DNA of 22,193 bases from Didymodactylos carnosus (Eukaryota > Rotifera > Eurotatoria > Philodinida > Philodinidae), in assembly GCA_905250885.1 (NCBI GenBank), contig CAJNOQ010002904.1, positions 1 through 22,193 on the forward strand. The letters are read 5' to 3'. A program made the position numbers and the translations under genes. The notes beneath the pieces are model-generated. The model searched no databases and had not been told where the DNA came from. It saw only the letters and a list, made by a program, of their open reading frames with translations. Positions 8,656 to 17,670 of this stretch are shown piece by piece (position 1 is the first letter of the stretch; every line of letters starts with the position of its first letter).

Positions 8656-9569
8656 GTCGTTATAAATGCGATAATATCAGCAAACTGAGAGTTACACATC
8701 TAATCGTTTCTGTCTCATTTTATACTTACCTCTGCTATAACACTGCAGAGGATGATAAAATATTATATTACAGCTATCCGTTTACTGAGACGTATTTTAA
8801 GTGAAATCTATAGAGATGAGGGACGTGTAGCTTTTGATACGCTGGTTTCACTTTAGTTTGATTCCTGAAGTAAGTTCTTCCCATTTATATACAATCCGAA
8901 TTTGGACAAATTTTGCCTTTTGCAGAAAACTGCAAAAGTAAACTTTGACGGTCTATCGTATATGATGCACACCGACTGAGATTGCGCAATTACTTAACGG
9001 TCAGTATCACTCTATTTTATAGCAGTAGTATACTGTCGACCTCTATTTTTACGAGGATTTTGTGTATAACGCCCATAATGCTGAGAAGCCCATAAAAGAG
9101 ACAGAGAGAGGAACTGAGTGAAGCTTTCTATTTGATTTTGTCTGTTAAATAAATAAATAAGAAAGAGAAGACGAAGGAAGTGTTTAAAGCTAGAATACGG
9201 ATCTTTTTTGAGCTTGTATTTGTAATAACCTAGAAAGTCCTAGAGAGCTGGGAGATGTCTCATTCTGAAGCAAATTGTCCTTCGCTAAGTTAGCGTCTCA
9301 ACTCCAAATCGGAAAACTTGATGATAAAGACTCATATTCTTAACTTGACCCGAGAAAAGCAGTGGTTTAACTATCGCTGATGCTTTATTTATTAGAATAT
9401 GGCTTGGCGTTTCTTTTATATTTATTTGAAATATAAAAAATAAGCAGTACAAAATTGATTCACGTTTTATCAAGAAAAGTGCGAAGAGTCAGTTCTCTTG
9501 AGTGAGTGAATAAAAAAGAACTCAGTACTACGTTTCTGAGTTGAGTTTCAGTGTTGAATTTTATTTAAC
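8656..9569. other. Gene-free interval with repeat remnants
   Basis: No supported gene is seen. There is an (AAAT)n tail near 9146-9160. A 21-base word, AGAGCTGGGAGATGTCTCAT plus T (9244-9264), is identical to a stretch in the right arm of the 5668-6275 foldback (6046-6066). This suggests a fragment of a related element. The 62-codon minus-strand ORF at 9285-9473 looks like chance. Confidence 0.5.
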
Positions 9570-10485
9570 TCAATCGCTATAAATAATATAATTAACTGTT
9601 TGATATGGTGACAGTAAACTGAATGACTGTCCACCACCTACACTTCCTGTTTCACCATCAATCGGATGAATATGATTGCCAGCTGAGTTGATTGTTATAT
9701 GTGTGTAATCTCGTGATATTGAATGACTGTGCCTTTGATTATCATCGCCCCCGCCGCCACGGTTCATGGCTAAGCCACCTTCAGCCATTTTTGCCTCCCC
9801 TGTGCGACCACCGTGATCATGACCAGGATCGTAATAAGAATGTGAGTGATCTCCAGCTGCTGTAGCAACTAACGTTCCCTGATCATGTTTATGTGATGGT
9901 AGTTGTTCTACCGATAATTGTTGTACGTTTACGCCACCTAGTAATCCAACTGTTCCAGCATCAATGTTGACAGTACCTGATTCATCTACTCCCAATGGAA
10001 ATCTTCCACGAAAATCAGGTAAGTTGAATGTTGTTGAATTGTCGCCATTTCCATAACTTGTGCCAATAACAAAAAATAGACGTCGATATTCAGTTCTTGA
10101 AACAGCTGTACCATTACATAAGAGCCAAGGAAGTGGAGGTACAATTGCACTTGCAAAGATTTGAACAGTTCCAGTTAAGAATGATGATGTTGACGATTTC
10201 TTTTCATTGCCTGTTGCTGGATTAGAGACACTGATTTGTCTACAATCGCGCCACTTGATTTATCAGCAATTCAAAACGAAATGTCATTGGTAATGAATTG
10301 GGGTGTACAGCACGAAATGGATTCACGCCGTGGACAGGTGTTGATACACTGCTAACAATATATGCCATACGGGAATCGATCATCAATGGTGCGACAGTCC
10401 AGCCTTTTGCAGATTGTGAAACATCTGAAGTGTACTTTTGAGTAATTGCTTTACGTGCCAATTCATCAGTTAAAGATGCTAGACT
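9570..10485 (-). CDS. Phage tail-collar (microcystin-dependent-like) protein, frame-disrupted
   Basis: The main open frame runs from 10259 to the stop at 9570. It shows the collar-domain signature: PPLPWLLCNGTAVSRTEYRR, LFFVIGTSYGNGDN, FNLPDFRGRFPLGVDES, then QLPSHKHDQG and repeated Gly/His-rich HSHS segments. It ends SPYQTVNYIIYSD, as in bacterial and phage tail-fibre and MdpB-like proteins. An upstream block (10485-10240, DVSQSAKGWTVAPLMIDSRM and on) is in another frame and should belong to the same protein, so one or two small indels lie at about 10235-10265. No start codon is visible; an AG acceptor near 10486 suggests missing 5' exons or truncation. Collar proteins are bacterial or viral in origin; presence here implies horizontal transfer. 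The function in an animal is unknown. Confidence 0.8.
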
Positions 10486-10949
10486 TTAGCGGATGTCGCA
10501 GAAGAGACAACTGAGTCTGGCGGCTTTTGTTTTCTGCTTTACGTGTTGTTGGAAAATGTCTAAAGTACTATCCTTAAAGTACTTGATTCTCTACAAAAGT
10601 GCGCAACTGTCTTGGTGAGCTTCGAAGCTTTAGAAAGAGGTGTTTTTCACAGAGTGAGTTAGATTGCCTTTCGGATGGTCGTCGTCTTTCACTTGTTTTT
10701 GCCATCATTAGCAGAAGAAGTTTTCCTCTACATATACATTTTATAGCTGAAATTTCGATACTGTAGCTCAAGTACTGTTTGATACTCCGAAAAATCTATT
10801 TTCATATAAGTTTTTCGAAAATGCATGCTTTGCGCAAACTTTGGTCAGAAAGCTATTCTACAGTATGTGGAGAAGTCAGAAATGACTGAAACCATGTTCG
10901 AGTTGTCCAGCATCGAAAATGGGATTCTACGCTGAGGAACTAATCTGTG
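10486..10949. other. Gene-free interval upstream of the collar gene
   Basis: I saw no continuation of the collar protein and no other gene. The 65-codon minus-strand ORF at 10574-10771 lacks recognisable content. The 5' part of the collar gene is either further away behind a longer intron or lost. Confidence 0.4.
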
Positions 10950-11038
10950 ACGTCGGTTGGATGTCGGACATTGGTGCCTGAGACTACGTCTAACGCATCG
11001 GTTGTATGATGGACATCGGTGCTATAGAATAGTTCTAA
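10950..11038. repeat. Two-copy tandem repeat, 44-45 bp
   Basis: Units at 10950-10993 and 10994-11038 share CATCGGTTGGATGNCGGACAT, TCGGTGCC and a terminal GTCTAAC/TTCTAAC. The minus-strand ORF over it (10940-11140) arises from the repeat and is not counted as a gene. Confidence 0.6.
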
Positions 11039-11225
11039 CGCAGGACCAAAGATCAGATATTTTCCTTTACATCGAAACATTAGAAGAAACGCCCACGTAA
11101 CGCATGGAAAAACCACACGCAATGCAGTCGATCCAAGCATGATAGCAACGGATACGTCAGATGTAGTTTTCTCATTCTCTCAGTTTGTCAAGTCAGTTGT
11201 GACCAGCAGAAGAACACGTTAACAT

Positions 11226-11296
11226 ACGTTTAGTTGTTACTATGTTAGTTTTAATATTGTATTCAATGTATTAGGTATAAGAGTTTCCTTATTTTG
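11226..11296 (+). repeat. Direct repeat copy 1 upstream of ORF 11305-11667
   Basis: ACGTTTAGTTGTTACTATG begins a ~70-bp stretch that recurs at 11819-11888 with only a few substitutions. Both copies are T-rich and lead into an AG followed by coding-like sequence, so both look like the 3' end of the same intron or the same 5' flank. Confidence 0.7.
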
Positions 11297-11304
11297 ATTT
11301 AATA

Positions 11305-11667
11305 CTAGAACAGTTGAATGATGATATGGAATATATTGCTCAAAGAGCTGCGAAATTGAAAACAGTTTCACAAATTGAAAAATACATAAAAGCTGTTGTG
11401 CAACAGGCAATTGTTAAAACGTCAGTGAAATTAGTAACAGGAAAGCATGCAACTATTGGTATGGTAAGAGTCATAGCTGATCCAACAATATTGAATAATG
11501 CTGGTAAAAATGAATTTTTAACATCAGCACATCGGAGCGACACTATAGGTCGTAATTACTACGATAATAAATTTACATGTCAACTTTTTCTGATTCAATC
11601 AATGTTACTACAAAGGATCTTCGGAACACCTTTAAAATATATCAATTCCATCAATTTAGCAAAATAA
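11305..11667 (+). CDS. ORF of unknown function, possible 5' exon of the ADP-ribosyltransferase gene
   Basis: The first ATG in frame is at 11326; an AG at 11303-11304 could make it an internal exon. The product (about 114-117 aa) is rich in A, V, I and K in its first half (MEYIAQRAAKLKTVSQIEKY onward). It then reads ATIGMVRVIADPTILNNAG and HRSDTIGRNYYDNKF. I do not recognise the family. A donor at GCTG/GTAAAAAT (exon end 11503) would splice in correct phase to an acceptor at 11910. The spliced product would place ADPTILNNA directly before the transferase sequence DAQWLAEQL. In that model the rest of the ORF is intron; otherwise this is an independent short gene ending at 11667. Confidence 0.4.
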   Translation, partial: LEQLNDDMEYIAQRAAKLKTVSQIEKYIKAVVQQAIVKTSVKLVTGKHATIGMVRVIADPTILNNAGKNEFLTSAHRSDTIGRNYYDNKFTCQLFLIQSMLLQRIFGTPLKYINSINLAK

Positions 11668-11818
11668 CTTGAAAATACAAACTAATCTTAAAAAAAGAAA
11701 AAGAAAAACAGAAATAAGTAGAAGGAAAGAATGAAGAGTATTCAAAAGAAGTTTGTACTTTTCTGCTACTATCTATTCGAACTGTTATTACACAACAATT
11801 CAGAAATTACACAATCAC

Positions 11819-11888
11819 ACGTTTATTGTTACTATGTTATTTTTAATATTGTATTCAGTGTGTTAAGTATACGAGTTTTCTTATTTTA
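11819..11888 (+). repeat. Direct repeat copy 2 upstream of the ADP-ribosyltransferase exon
   Basis: This is the second copy of the ~70-bp sequence at 11226-11296, offset by about 593 bp. It contains TTGTTACTATGTTA and TTAATATTGTATTCA as in copy 1, and ends just before the probable acceptor AAATAAAG (11910). Confidence 0.7.
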
Positions 11889-11910
11889 TTCCCTTTATTC
11901 GAAAATAAAG

Positions 11911-12440
11911 ACGCTCAATGGTTAGCCGAACAATTAAGATCAGTGAAGGATAAGGGTGAAGATGAAATATATAAATTAGCCATATCACTTTATACATATG
12001 AATGTTTTCTATACAAATTAATAAATAAGACTTTAGGAGAAGATGATTATAGTAAAATTCAAACATTGGCGCCTTTTTGTAGTTTATTACATACAAGTAA
12101 TTGTGTAGCTGCAACAAAATCATATATTTATAAAGGTATTTATCGTGGAATGCATTTAGATCAAGAACAAATTGAATATTTTAAACAAGCTATAAAGAAC
12201 GGTGATAAACAATGGTTGGTTTTCTCGTCAACAAGTCAAAGTCAAGATATGGCTGAAAACTTTGAGAATACACTGTTTATTATTGACATTGTCAGAGAAT
12301 ATAATGATATGGATATATCGGAATTATCCTTTTTTCCTAGCGAACAGGAAGTATTCATATCTGCATCAACAAAATTTAAGGTTGAAAACGTTGACTACGA
12401 TGTAAATAAAAATAAGTACTTCATTTACTTGACAATTTAA
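11911..12440 (+). CDS. NAD:arginine ADP-ribosyltransferase-like protein (R-S-ExE)
   Basis: This looks like a mono-ADP-ribosyltransferase of the arginine-specific (ART/CTX-like) fold, which moves ADP-ribose from NAD to a protein arginine. All three signature blocks are present in order: YRGM (Arg), FSSTSQS (Ser-Thr-Ser), and FPSEQEVFIS (Glu-Gln-Glu, the ExE pair). The N-terminal part, YKLAISLYTYECFLYKLINK, is the helical lead-in. There is no in-frame ATG near the front; a GTG at 11943 is unlikely in an animal. I start at the acceptor-defined base 11911, giving DAQWLAEQLRS. Upstream coding should come from another exon, possibly 11326-11503. The gene ends at 12440 with AATAAA at 12453. No signal peptide is visible. 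Such genes are abundant in bdelloids. Confidence 0.75.
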
Positions 12441-12452
12441 CATTAATATTAA

Positions 12453-12458
12453 AATAAA
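12453..12458 (+). terminator. Polyadenylation signal AATAAA of the ADP-ribosyltransferase gene
   Basis: AATAAA lies 13 nt after the stop codon and is followed by AT-rich sequence. The position suits a very short 3' UTR. Confidence 0.5.
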
Positions 12459-12648
12459 ATTAGTAGTTAAAACTCGGTTTATTATTGTCGTGTTTTATTA
12501 TTCAGACCTTCTGAAGACATCTATTAGTGAACAGGAACATGATCTACTATCGTTTTCAATGAATAATGGAGTCGATTGTTTTTGCAATAACTTTTTAACG
12601 AAAAGTGATAGAAACCTGCGGTTTTCAGTTTCTGAAAATGGATTGGTG

Positions 12649-13197
12649 GGGCTTTGAATCTACGCAAAAAGAATGGAAAATACGACATCTTCAGGTGGCA
12701 TACCACGCCTGGGCATTTTTCAGAAGATTGCTCACCACTGAAACAGTTTCGAATTTTCGATTCTAAGACATTAAATACATAGGCCAGAGCATCGTGGCAT
12801 CGTGGCAATGTTTGTTTTCTCTTAAAGCTGAATAAAAGTCGCCAGAGTCGTTTTTCTGAAAATCTGAGTTTTTGCCTGTGGACAGCAAAACTTCGATTGG
12901 ACATATCTCACTCATTTCAAGTCAGAAATCGATGTTTCGAGTCTTTCTGAGATTCCCGGACGTGTCCGGACGAGATAGTATGGTCTACGGAAAACCTATC
13001 TAGCTCCCGAACCTTGAAAGGTGGAGTCCTGTGACTGGTCTAGAATTGAAGATCTCAATCTGGCCTATGTATTTAACGTCTTAGAATCGAAAATTCGAAA
13101 CTGTTTCAGTGGTGAGCAACCTTCTGCAAAATGCCCAGGCGTGGTATGCCACCTGAAGATGTCGCGTTTTCCATTCTTTTTGCGTTGATTCAAAGCC
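12649..13197. mobile_element. Foldback element with ~139-bp arms and 270-bp spacer
   Basis: The left arm (12649-12787) and right arm (13059-13197) are reverse complements at about 95%. Shared words include GGCATACCACGCCTGGGCAT, CACCACTGAAACAGTTTCGA and ACATAGGCCAGA. The spacer contains a short GCATCGTG duplication and no supported gene. ORFs read across the arms (12524-12904) are not genes. It is probably a non-autonomous transposon or an inverted duplication. Confidence 0.85.
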
Positions 13198-13781
13198 AAT
13201 TTGAACCAAATAAATTGTGTAGAACATACGGTTTTGGATAAACAGCAAGTAATGCCATTACTTAACGTAATGTCTATTATGATTATGGATGTATACTAAC
13301 TGAAAATTGTGATCGTATCCATTTTTCCACTACAAATACTCCGGTAATTACTGTGCCCACCGTATACGTCGCTTATTTTCCTGATGTTCTGAACAATTTG
13401 CATTCTTGATTGTTGAAAATCAGTTCATCATCATCATCATGTTCGCGAAGCAGAAGAAGAATTTCAAAACGAAGTATTTTATCACTCTAGTGGTATTCCC
13501 GTTCCATTCTTTCTGAGATCCCGTTTCATTTGTATTTCAAGAGTGCGACTGGATCGCGACAGGATCATAGCAAGTTCGAGTCTAATTCGCAATCAGATCT
13601 TGAAGAGATTTTTCCTTTGCCCACCGCTGAGGAAAATTTTTATTATTATATCATTTTGGTCCTTAAATTATCAAAGGACAAAATCAATCCCCGCGCTCGG
13701 ATCACACTGACTTTGTGTTTTTCTCTATCTCAGTCTGCAACGATGTACTGTTCTTTTTGTTTCTTCCATTCGCCGATAGAA
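13198..13781. other. Gene-free interval with (CAT)n microsatellite
   Basis: A short CATCATCATCAT run lies at about 13427-13441. The 96-codon plus-strand ORF starting at 13530 crosses into the next element and looks like chance. Nothing else is supported. Confidence 0.4.
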
Positions 13782-14052
13782 TCCCAGGCCGTGAAAAATG
13801 AGATAAAAAATGAGCCATAAATGACTCATTTATGTGCCATATATGGCTCATTTTTAAATCATATCTTTCCCATATTTATCTCATTTACTGTACCATAATG
13901 TAGTGATAATCATGTCATTTTTTTATGATATAAATATCATCTTATTATGGTCATCAAAATATGATCCTATTACGATCGTATTTAGATCATTTTAAGACCA
14001 TTTTAAGACTATTTATCAGATAAGAAATGCAAAGAAGAAAAAATACGAAACA

Positions 14053-14122
14053 GCTCGTGCAGAGATTCGAACCCCGAACCTGTAGATCAGAAGTCTACGA
14101 TGATCCACTACATCACACGGGT
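14053..14122 (-). tRNA. tRNA-Arg(TCT)-like, probably degenerate
   Basis: On the minus strand a cloverleaf can be drawn. The acceptor ACCCGTG pairs with CACGAGC, with two mismatches. The D stem is 3 bp (ATG/CAT) and its loop keeps GG. A perfect anticodon stem GTAGA/TCTAC holds loop CTTCTGA, giving anticodon TCT. The variable loop is 5 nt, and T stem CGGGG/CTCTG holds T loop TTCGAAT. The B-box-like GGTTCGAAT core is intact. Acceptor mismatches and a T discriminator suggest decay, so this may be a tRNA pseudogene or tRNA-derived component of the surrounding element. Confidence 0.6.
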
Positions 14123-14210
14123 ATACACATATATATGTTTTTGTTCCTTCCGTTTTTTAATTTTGACTTTGAACTTAAAACTAGTAATTTTGATTAATTA
14201 GACTCAGTTT

Positions 14211-14456
14211 TTTCCACAAACACTGTGGAGAGTTGAGCCTAGAGACCAATAGATAGTAAACTTAATTTTTTACATTTTTTGCATAGAGTCCCACCTTGGA
14301 AAACACTTCCTTCATGGTGAAAAACGGAAAATAAAGTTCAAAAAGGGGTTTTCACCCTGAAGAAAGGGTTTTTGAGGCTTCGGAGTAAAAAATATCAGAA
14401 ATTAACTTTACTATCTTTTAGTCTCTAGGCTCAACTCTGTACAGTGTTTGTGGAAA
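14211..14456. mobile_element. Nested foldback/MITE, arms about 110 bp
   Basis: The left arm starts TTTCCACAAACACTGTGGAG and continues AGTTGAGCCTAGAGAC. The right arm carries GTCTCTAGGCTCAACTCT and ends CAGTGTTTGTGGAAA. Complementarity continues weakly to the centre (TTCATGGTGAAAA against TTTTCACCCTGAAG). It lies inside the 13782-14880 element, so it inserted there later or is part of it. Confidence 0.8.
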
Positions 14457-14958
14457 GTGGTAGAAGCTAAATGCGCATAATTCCATAAAAACTGCTACTT
14501 CCGTTTGTGTCATAATGTCCCATAAATGACTAATCTAATATACATAAATGATATGATCTAATTATGATCATAAAATGTGACAAATATAATTGTAAGAAAT
14601 GATCATTATAGATTAGAAGTTAAAAATGATGTAAAAATGACACATAAATAGACCATTTTTAGATGATCATAATAGGACCATTTTAGATCATTTTTACAAA
14701 TTATATCACATATACATCATTTTTATCTCATTTTATGAAATGGTCTTAAAATGACTCAAATATGATATCATTTTAAGCTCATATTTAAATCATTTTAGGA
14801 TCATAATATGATCATTTTCACTTCATATCATAAATGAGCGATACATATCTCATTTATGTCTCATTTCCAGCGACCTGGGAAGAAGAAAAACAGACAGACA
14901 GTGTGCGTATATTATCGTCCACTGTGTTTATGCTTTGCTCTCGTTTAACGTATATAAT

Positions 14959-15018
14959 AGATATACAAATTGTATATCTGTTTTGTTGACTTGTATTGTA
15001 TAATACAATACAAATCAA
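14959..15018. repeat. Two adjacent palindromes
   Basis: AGATATACA/TGTATATCT (14959-14979, 3-nt loop) is followed by a 33-bp near-perfect palindrome centred at about 15002, with arms TTGACTTGTATTGTA and TAATACAATACAAATCAA. These could extrude as cruciforms or be footprints of element excision. Confidence 0.7.
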
Positions 15019-16415
15019 TTAGTCATTTCTTTACTTTTTAATGCAGTGCTGATAAAGAACCTAGGAAAATGCATCTGAGAAACTTTTTACCGGCAAAAAC
15101 AATATCACACTTTCGACAAGCAAATTAATAATAGTCCAACTTTGAGACACTGAAATGGAATGCAGTTCAAAGCTCAAAACAACAGGATCCCGCAAGAACG
15201 TTTTCACTTTCAGCGCGGTCTTGTTTCAATCTTGTCACGATCTTCGCAGGATGTCAGCGCGATCCCGTCAAAAAACTGTCGCGTCAAGATTGTCAAATTT
15301 TAGTTGCACGGGGAAAAGAGCAAGAGTAGGTACGATCGCGGCAGTGGGCTCGCATTAAATTTCAAAGTTCTTGACAAAATTCCGGTAGGATAAGCCTGAA
15401 TTCTTGCCGTGAAATGAAGGGGAATGCTACTAGGGCATGTTCATGGAAAATTAGGCGAGTATAACGCTTATCCATTGGAACTTTTAAATAATTTTAAATT
15501 AATGCACACTAATTTCATCTATTGAAAAATTGTCGAAATGACCCATCACCATTTTCCCACCAATTTCGAACCAAGACCACTACCAAAAAAAATTTAAAAC
15601 ATAGATGACCTTACTCGCTGCGATGCCAGCTTTCAGAATCTGCGCTGAAAACTCGTTTAAAGCCAGTTTTTTAAGTCAGAAAATTGAAAATTAGCAAAAA
15701 TATTGCGAAAAATTGGGTTCTCCGAAAACTGTTTTGCCTATATTTTTCTGAGGCATGCGTGTTACACGGCCAAACACACATGGGCATACTCAGTTTTCGA
15801 CGCTCTTTCCGACGACATCAAAATGAGCCTCTAAAAAACCGGCAGTTTTTGAGAAAACCCGTATTTTCACAGACTACTATCCAAAAAGTGGGAAAAATGG
15901 GCATTTCTTGTAAAAAGTCGTCTACCAGACGAGTTTTTGGACGCTTTATCGTGCTTTACTCAGTCATTACCACTCGCAGCTGTTTTTCATCGCGCATGTG
16001 CTGACTTTCTTCCGAAAAATTATTATATACACTGAACTCAAAAATAGAAATAGTAAGTATATATCTATCTTTTTCATTCCTCATCTGGCTTTTTCACTAA
16101 TATTTGAAATGGACGAAGAAGAAGTTACGTAGAGTATATTTGTTTCTGTTCTGGTATCGTCGTCTGGTCAGACATTCTGTATATTAGGAAAAAAGACAAA
16201 AAAATGAAAGAGAGATAGATGTAAGTATTTATACTTTCCGTTTTCGAGTGCAGTGTATAAAATCATTTTTCTGAAGGTTAGCACGTGAGCGAAACGTCAA
16301 CGAAACGTCAAAAATTGTTTCACAAAAAAGTTTTCTAATAACTTGAAATAAAACGAATGAACGTCATTACAATTGCTTCGCTTCTCCTAAAAACTAAGCG
16401 AACTATATCCTAAAA
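15019..16415. other. Gene-free interval
   Basis: The plus-strand ORFs at 15155-15358 and 15684-16004 are basic, serine/phenylalanine-rich and unlike any family I know. I treat them as chance reading of non-coding DNA. Several T-rich tracts are present; no clear repeat was found by eye. Confidence 0.4.
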
Positions 16416-16523
16416 ATGCCCTTCGAGAGCAGTCGCTGTGGCATATGTGAAAAAGACATACACTGTACAGGTGATCTATCTCATCTAATAAAATCAAAGG
16501 AACTACAATTAAAAAAGTTTCAG
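16416..16523 (+). CDS. Probable first coding exon, CxxC-containing 36-aa start
   Basis: ATG at 16416 (context AAAAATG) opens a 36-codon exon encoding MPFESSRCGICEKDIHC, then TGDLSHLIKSKELQLKKFQ. It closes exactly at a donor CAG/GTACGA. CGICEK gives a CxxC pair like the start of a B-box or RING-type zinc finger, as found at the N terminus of bdelloid TRIM/NHL-type proteins; this is inference. A candidate acceptor follows 55 nt later (AAAACCAG, ending at 16578) and is in phase for only about 26 further codons before a stop. Either the gene is truncated by the LTR-like sequence downstream or the true next exon lies elsewhere. Confidence 0.4.
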
Positions 16524-16749
16524 GTACGATTATTGTGAGGAAAGGTCTAAGTTTTTACTTCGAAATAGAGAAAACCAGACTTTTTTATCAACTTTTGTTC
16601 AAAAGTTATCAAACATAACCGAGTGCATATCATTTCTGATTTTGAACTTATCTGCATGAAACTTGATATTGTTATGATCTGCCATTTCTCGCAGCTCATA
16701 AGACTATGTTCTCCATTCTTTTCCTTTCCTTCATTGTGTTCTAGCACCA

Positions 16750-16921
16750 TTCTTGCGTAATTCTGTTCTTGCGCAACACTTGTGTCATCCTGTGGTTTTC
16801 CCAACTCTTTCTGTTACTGCGCAATTCCTGCGCAACTCTTACATAACTCTTGCTCAACTTGTGTACTATATATAGCTGTTCACTTTCTTAAATAAACATT
16901 GGAGTGAGAACTGGTTCTCAC
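16750..16921 (+). promoter_or_regulatory. LTR-like stretch: TGCGCAA motif array, TATA box, polyA signal, hairpin
   Basis: A degenerate motif CTTGCGCAACTCTT recurs about eight times between 16750 and 16862. It is followed by a TATATATA box (16867-16874), an AATAAA signal 17 nt later (16891-16896), and a perfect 8-bp hairpin GTGAGAAC-TG-GTTCTCAC (16904-16921). Motif array, TATA and AATAAA so close together resemble the U3-R junction of a retroelement LTR. No partner LTR, clear ends or target-site duplication were found, so a solo LTR fragment is only a suggestion. Confidence 0.35.
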
Positions 16922-17559
16922 ACCAACTTCACTTCTACCATTAGAGTTAGCCACTAGAGGATCCATATCCTCACAGATATGTGCATGAAATAAGGAGTAT
17001 AAAAGTGTTCTCGGAACACAAGAATAATGATGTAACACTGGTAAACATGAATTCATGTCATGCCGTTTGATTCCAAAAAATTTGAGCGGAGTTGGAGTAA
17101 GAGTTTAAAGTACCTGCAACGGAAAAAAAGTGCTCTGTGGTGACATTGTTACAAACCATACATTTCAGAATATGAACTCGGCGACCTCCAGGAAGTCATT
17201 CAAATATCGTCGACAGGAGCATTCTTCTACACTAAAGCCTACTACACTAAAAGGTTCTTCTGTTTAGAACGAGCTGTCTCATTTGGGTCGATGCATGGGT
17301 AAACTGAATTTCAGGAGAGAGCACGAAGCCTGAAGTTCAGTTTTTGACTCTTAGAGCATTCTCAATCACACGCTAATCTTGAAACGTTGTACCACTTATT
17401 ATTGGTATTATCATGTCAATGTAAAGCTACACACAAAGTTTTAACAGCCTGTATAAAAAATATTTTAGCGAAAAGTTTCTTCAAAACTAAAATTTGCGTT
17501 TTTTAACTCTACAAGTCTAAAATAAGAACCAGAACGAATAAGAATAACTCTATGATGTG
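16922..17559. other. Gene-free interval
   Basis: I see no gene, clear repeat or RNA in this stretch. Confidence 0.4.
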
Positions 17560-17632
17560 GGTCCGGTAGTGTAATGGTTAATATGCACGTCTTCCAAACA
17601 TACGGTAGTGAGTTGAAATCTCACCTGGACCG
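17560..17632 (+). tRNA. tRNA-Gly(TCC)-like, probably degenerate
   Basis: The acceptor GGTCCGG pairs with CTGGACC (one G-U). Positions 8-9 are TA, and the D stem GTGT/ATAT encloses a loop containing GG. The anticodon arm has loop CTTCCAA, giving TCC, but its stem CACGT/ACATA has two mismatches. T stem GTGAG/CTCAC is perfect with loop TTGAAAT, where the usual C56 is G. Lengths are canonical (5-nt variable loop). The broken anticodon stem and altered T loop suggest a pseudogene or a tRNA-derived element part. A long hairpin element starts about 40 nt downstream. Confidence 0.55.
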
Positions 17633-17670
17633 GTATTTCCTTTTTATTGTGTCTTATTGTAAGACACTTT

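Larger units (their letters stand above)
13782..14880. mobile_element. TIR element (about 1.1 kb) carrying a tRNA-Arg-like gene
   Basis: The left end TCCCAGGCCGTGAAAAATGA is the inverted counterpart of the right end TCATTTCCAGCGACCTGGGA. Both are flanked by AGAA (13778-13781 and 14881-14884), a plausible 4-bp target-site duplication. The inside is dominated by short degenerate words of ATGAGATAAATGA, ATGATCAT and TCATTTTTA type in both orientations (13795-14040 and 14500-14870). These surround a tRNA-like sequence and a nested foldback. No transposase is encoded, so it must be mobilised in trans if mobile. The family is not identified. Confidence 0.65.

Noticed and set aside
11943-11945. GTG start codon for the ADP-ribosyltransferase
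   Set aside because: Non-ATG initiation is not expected here, and the frame is open upstream with meaningful sequence back to an acceptor at 11910.
12524-12904. Minus-strand 126-codon ORF
   Set aside because: It runs through an arm of the 12649-13197 foldback; no domain.
13530-13820. Plus-strand 96-codon ORF
   Set aside because: It crosses from flanking DNA into the TIR of the 13782-14880 element and shows low-complexity composition.
15155-16004. Two plus-strand ORFs (15155-15358 and 15684-16004)
   Set aside because: Basic, Ser/Phe-rich and without motifs or splice context; treated as chance.
16547-16804. Minus-strand 85-codon ORF
   Set aside because: It is antisense to the candidate intron of the 16416 exon and overlaps the LTR-like motif array; no family features.
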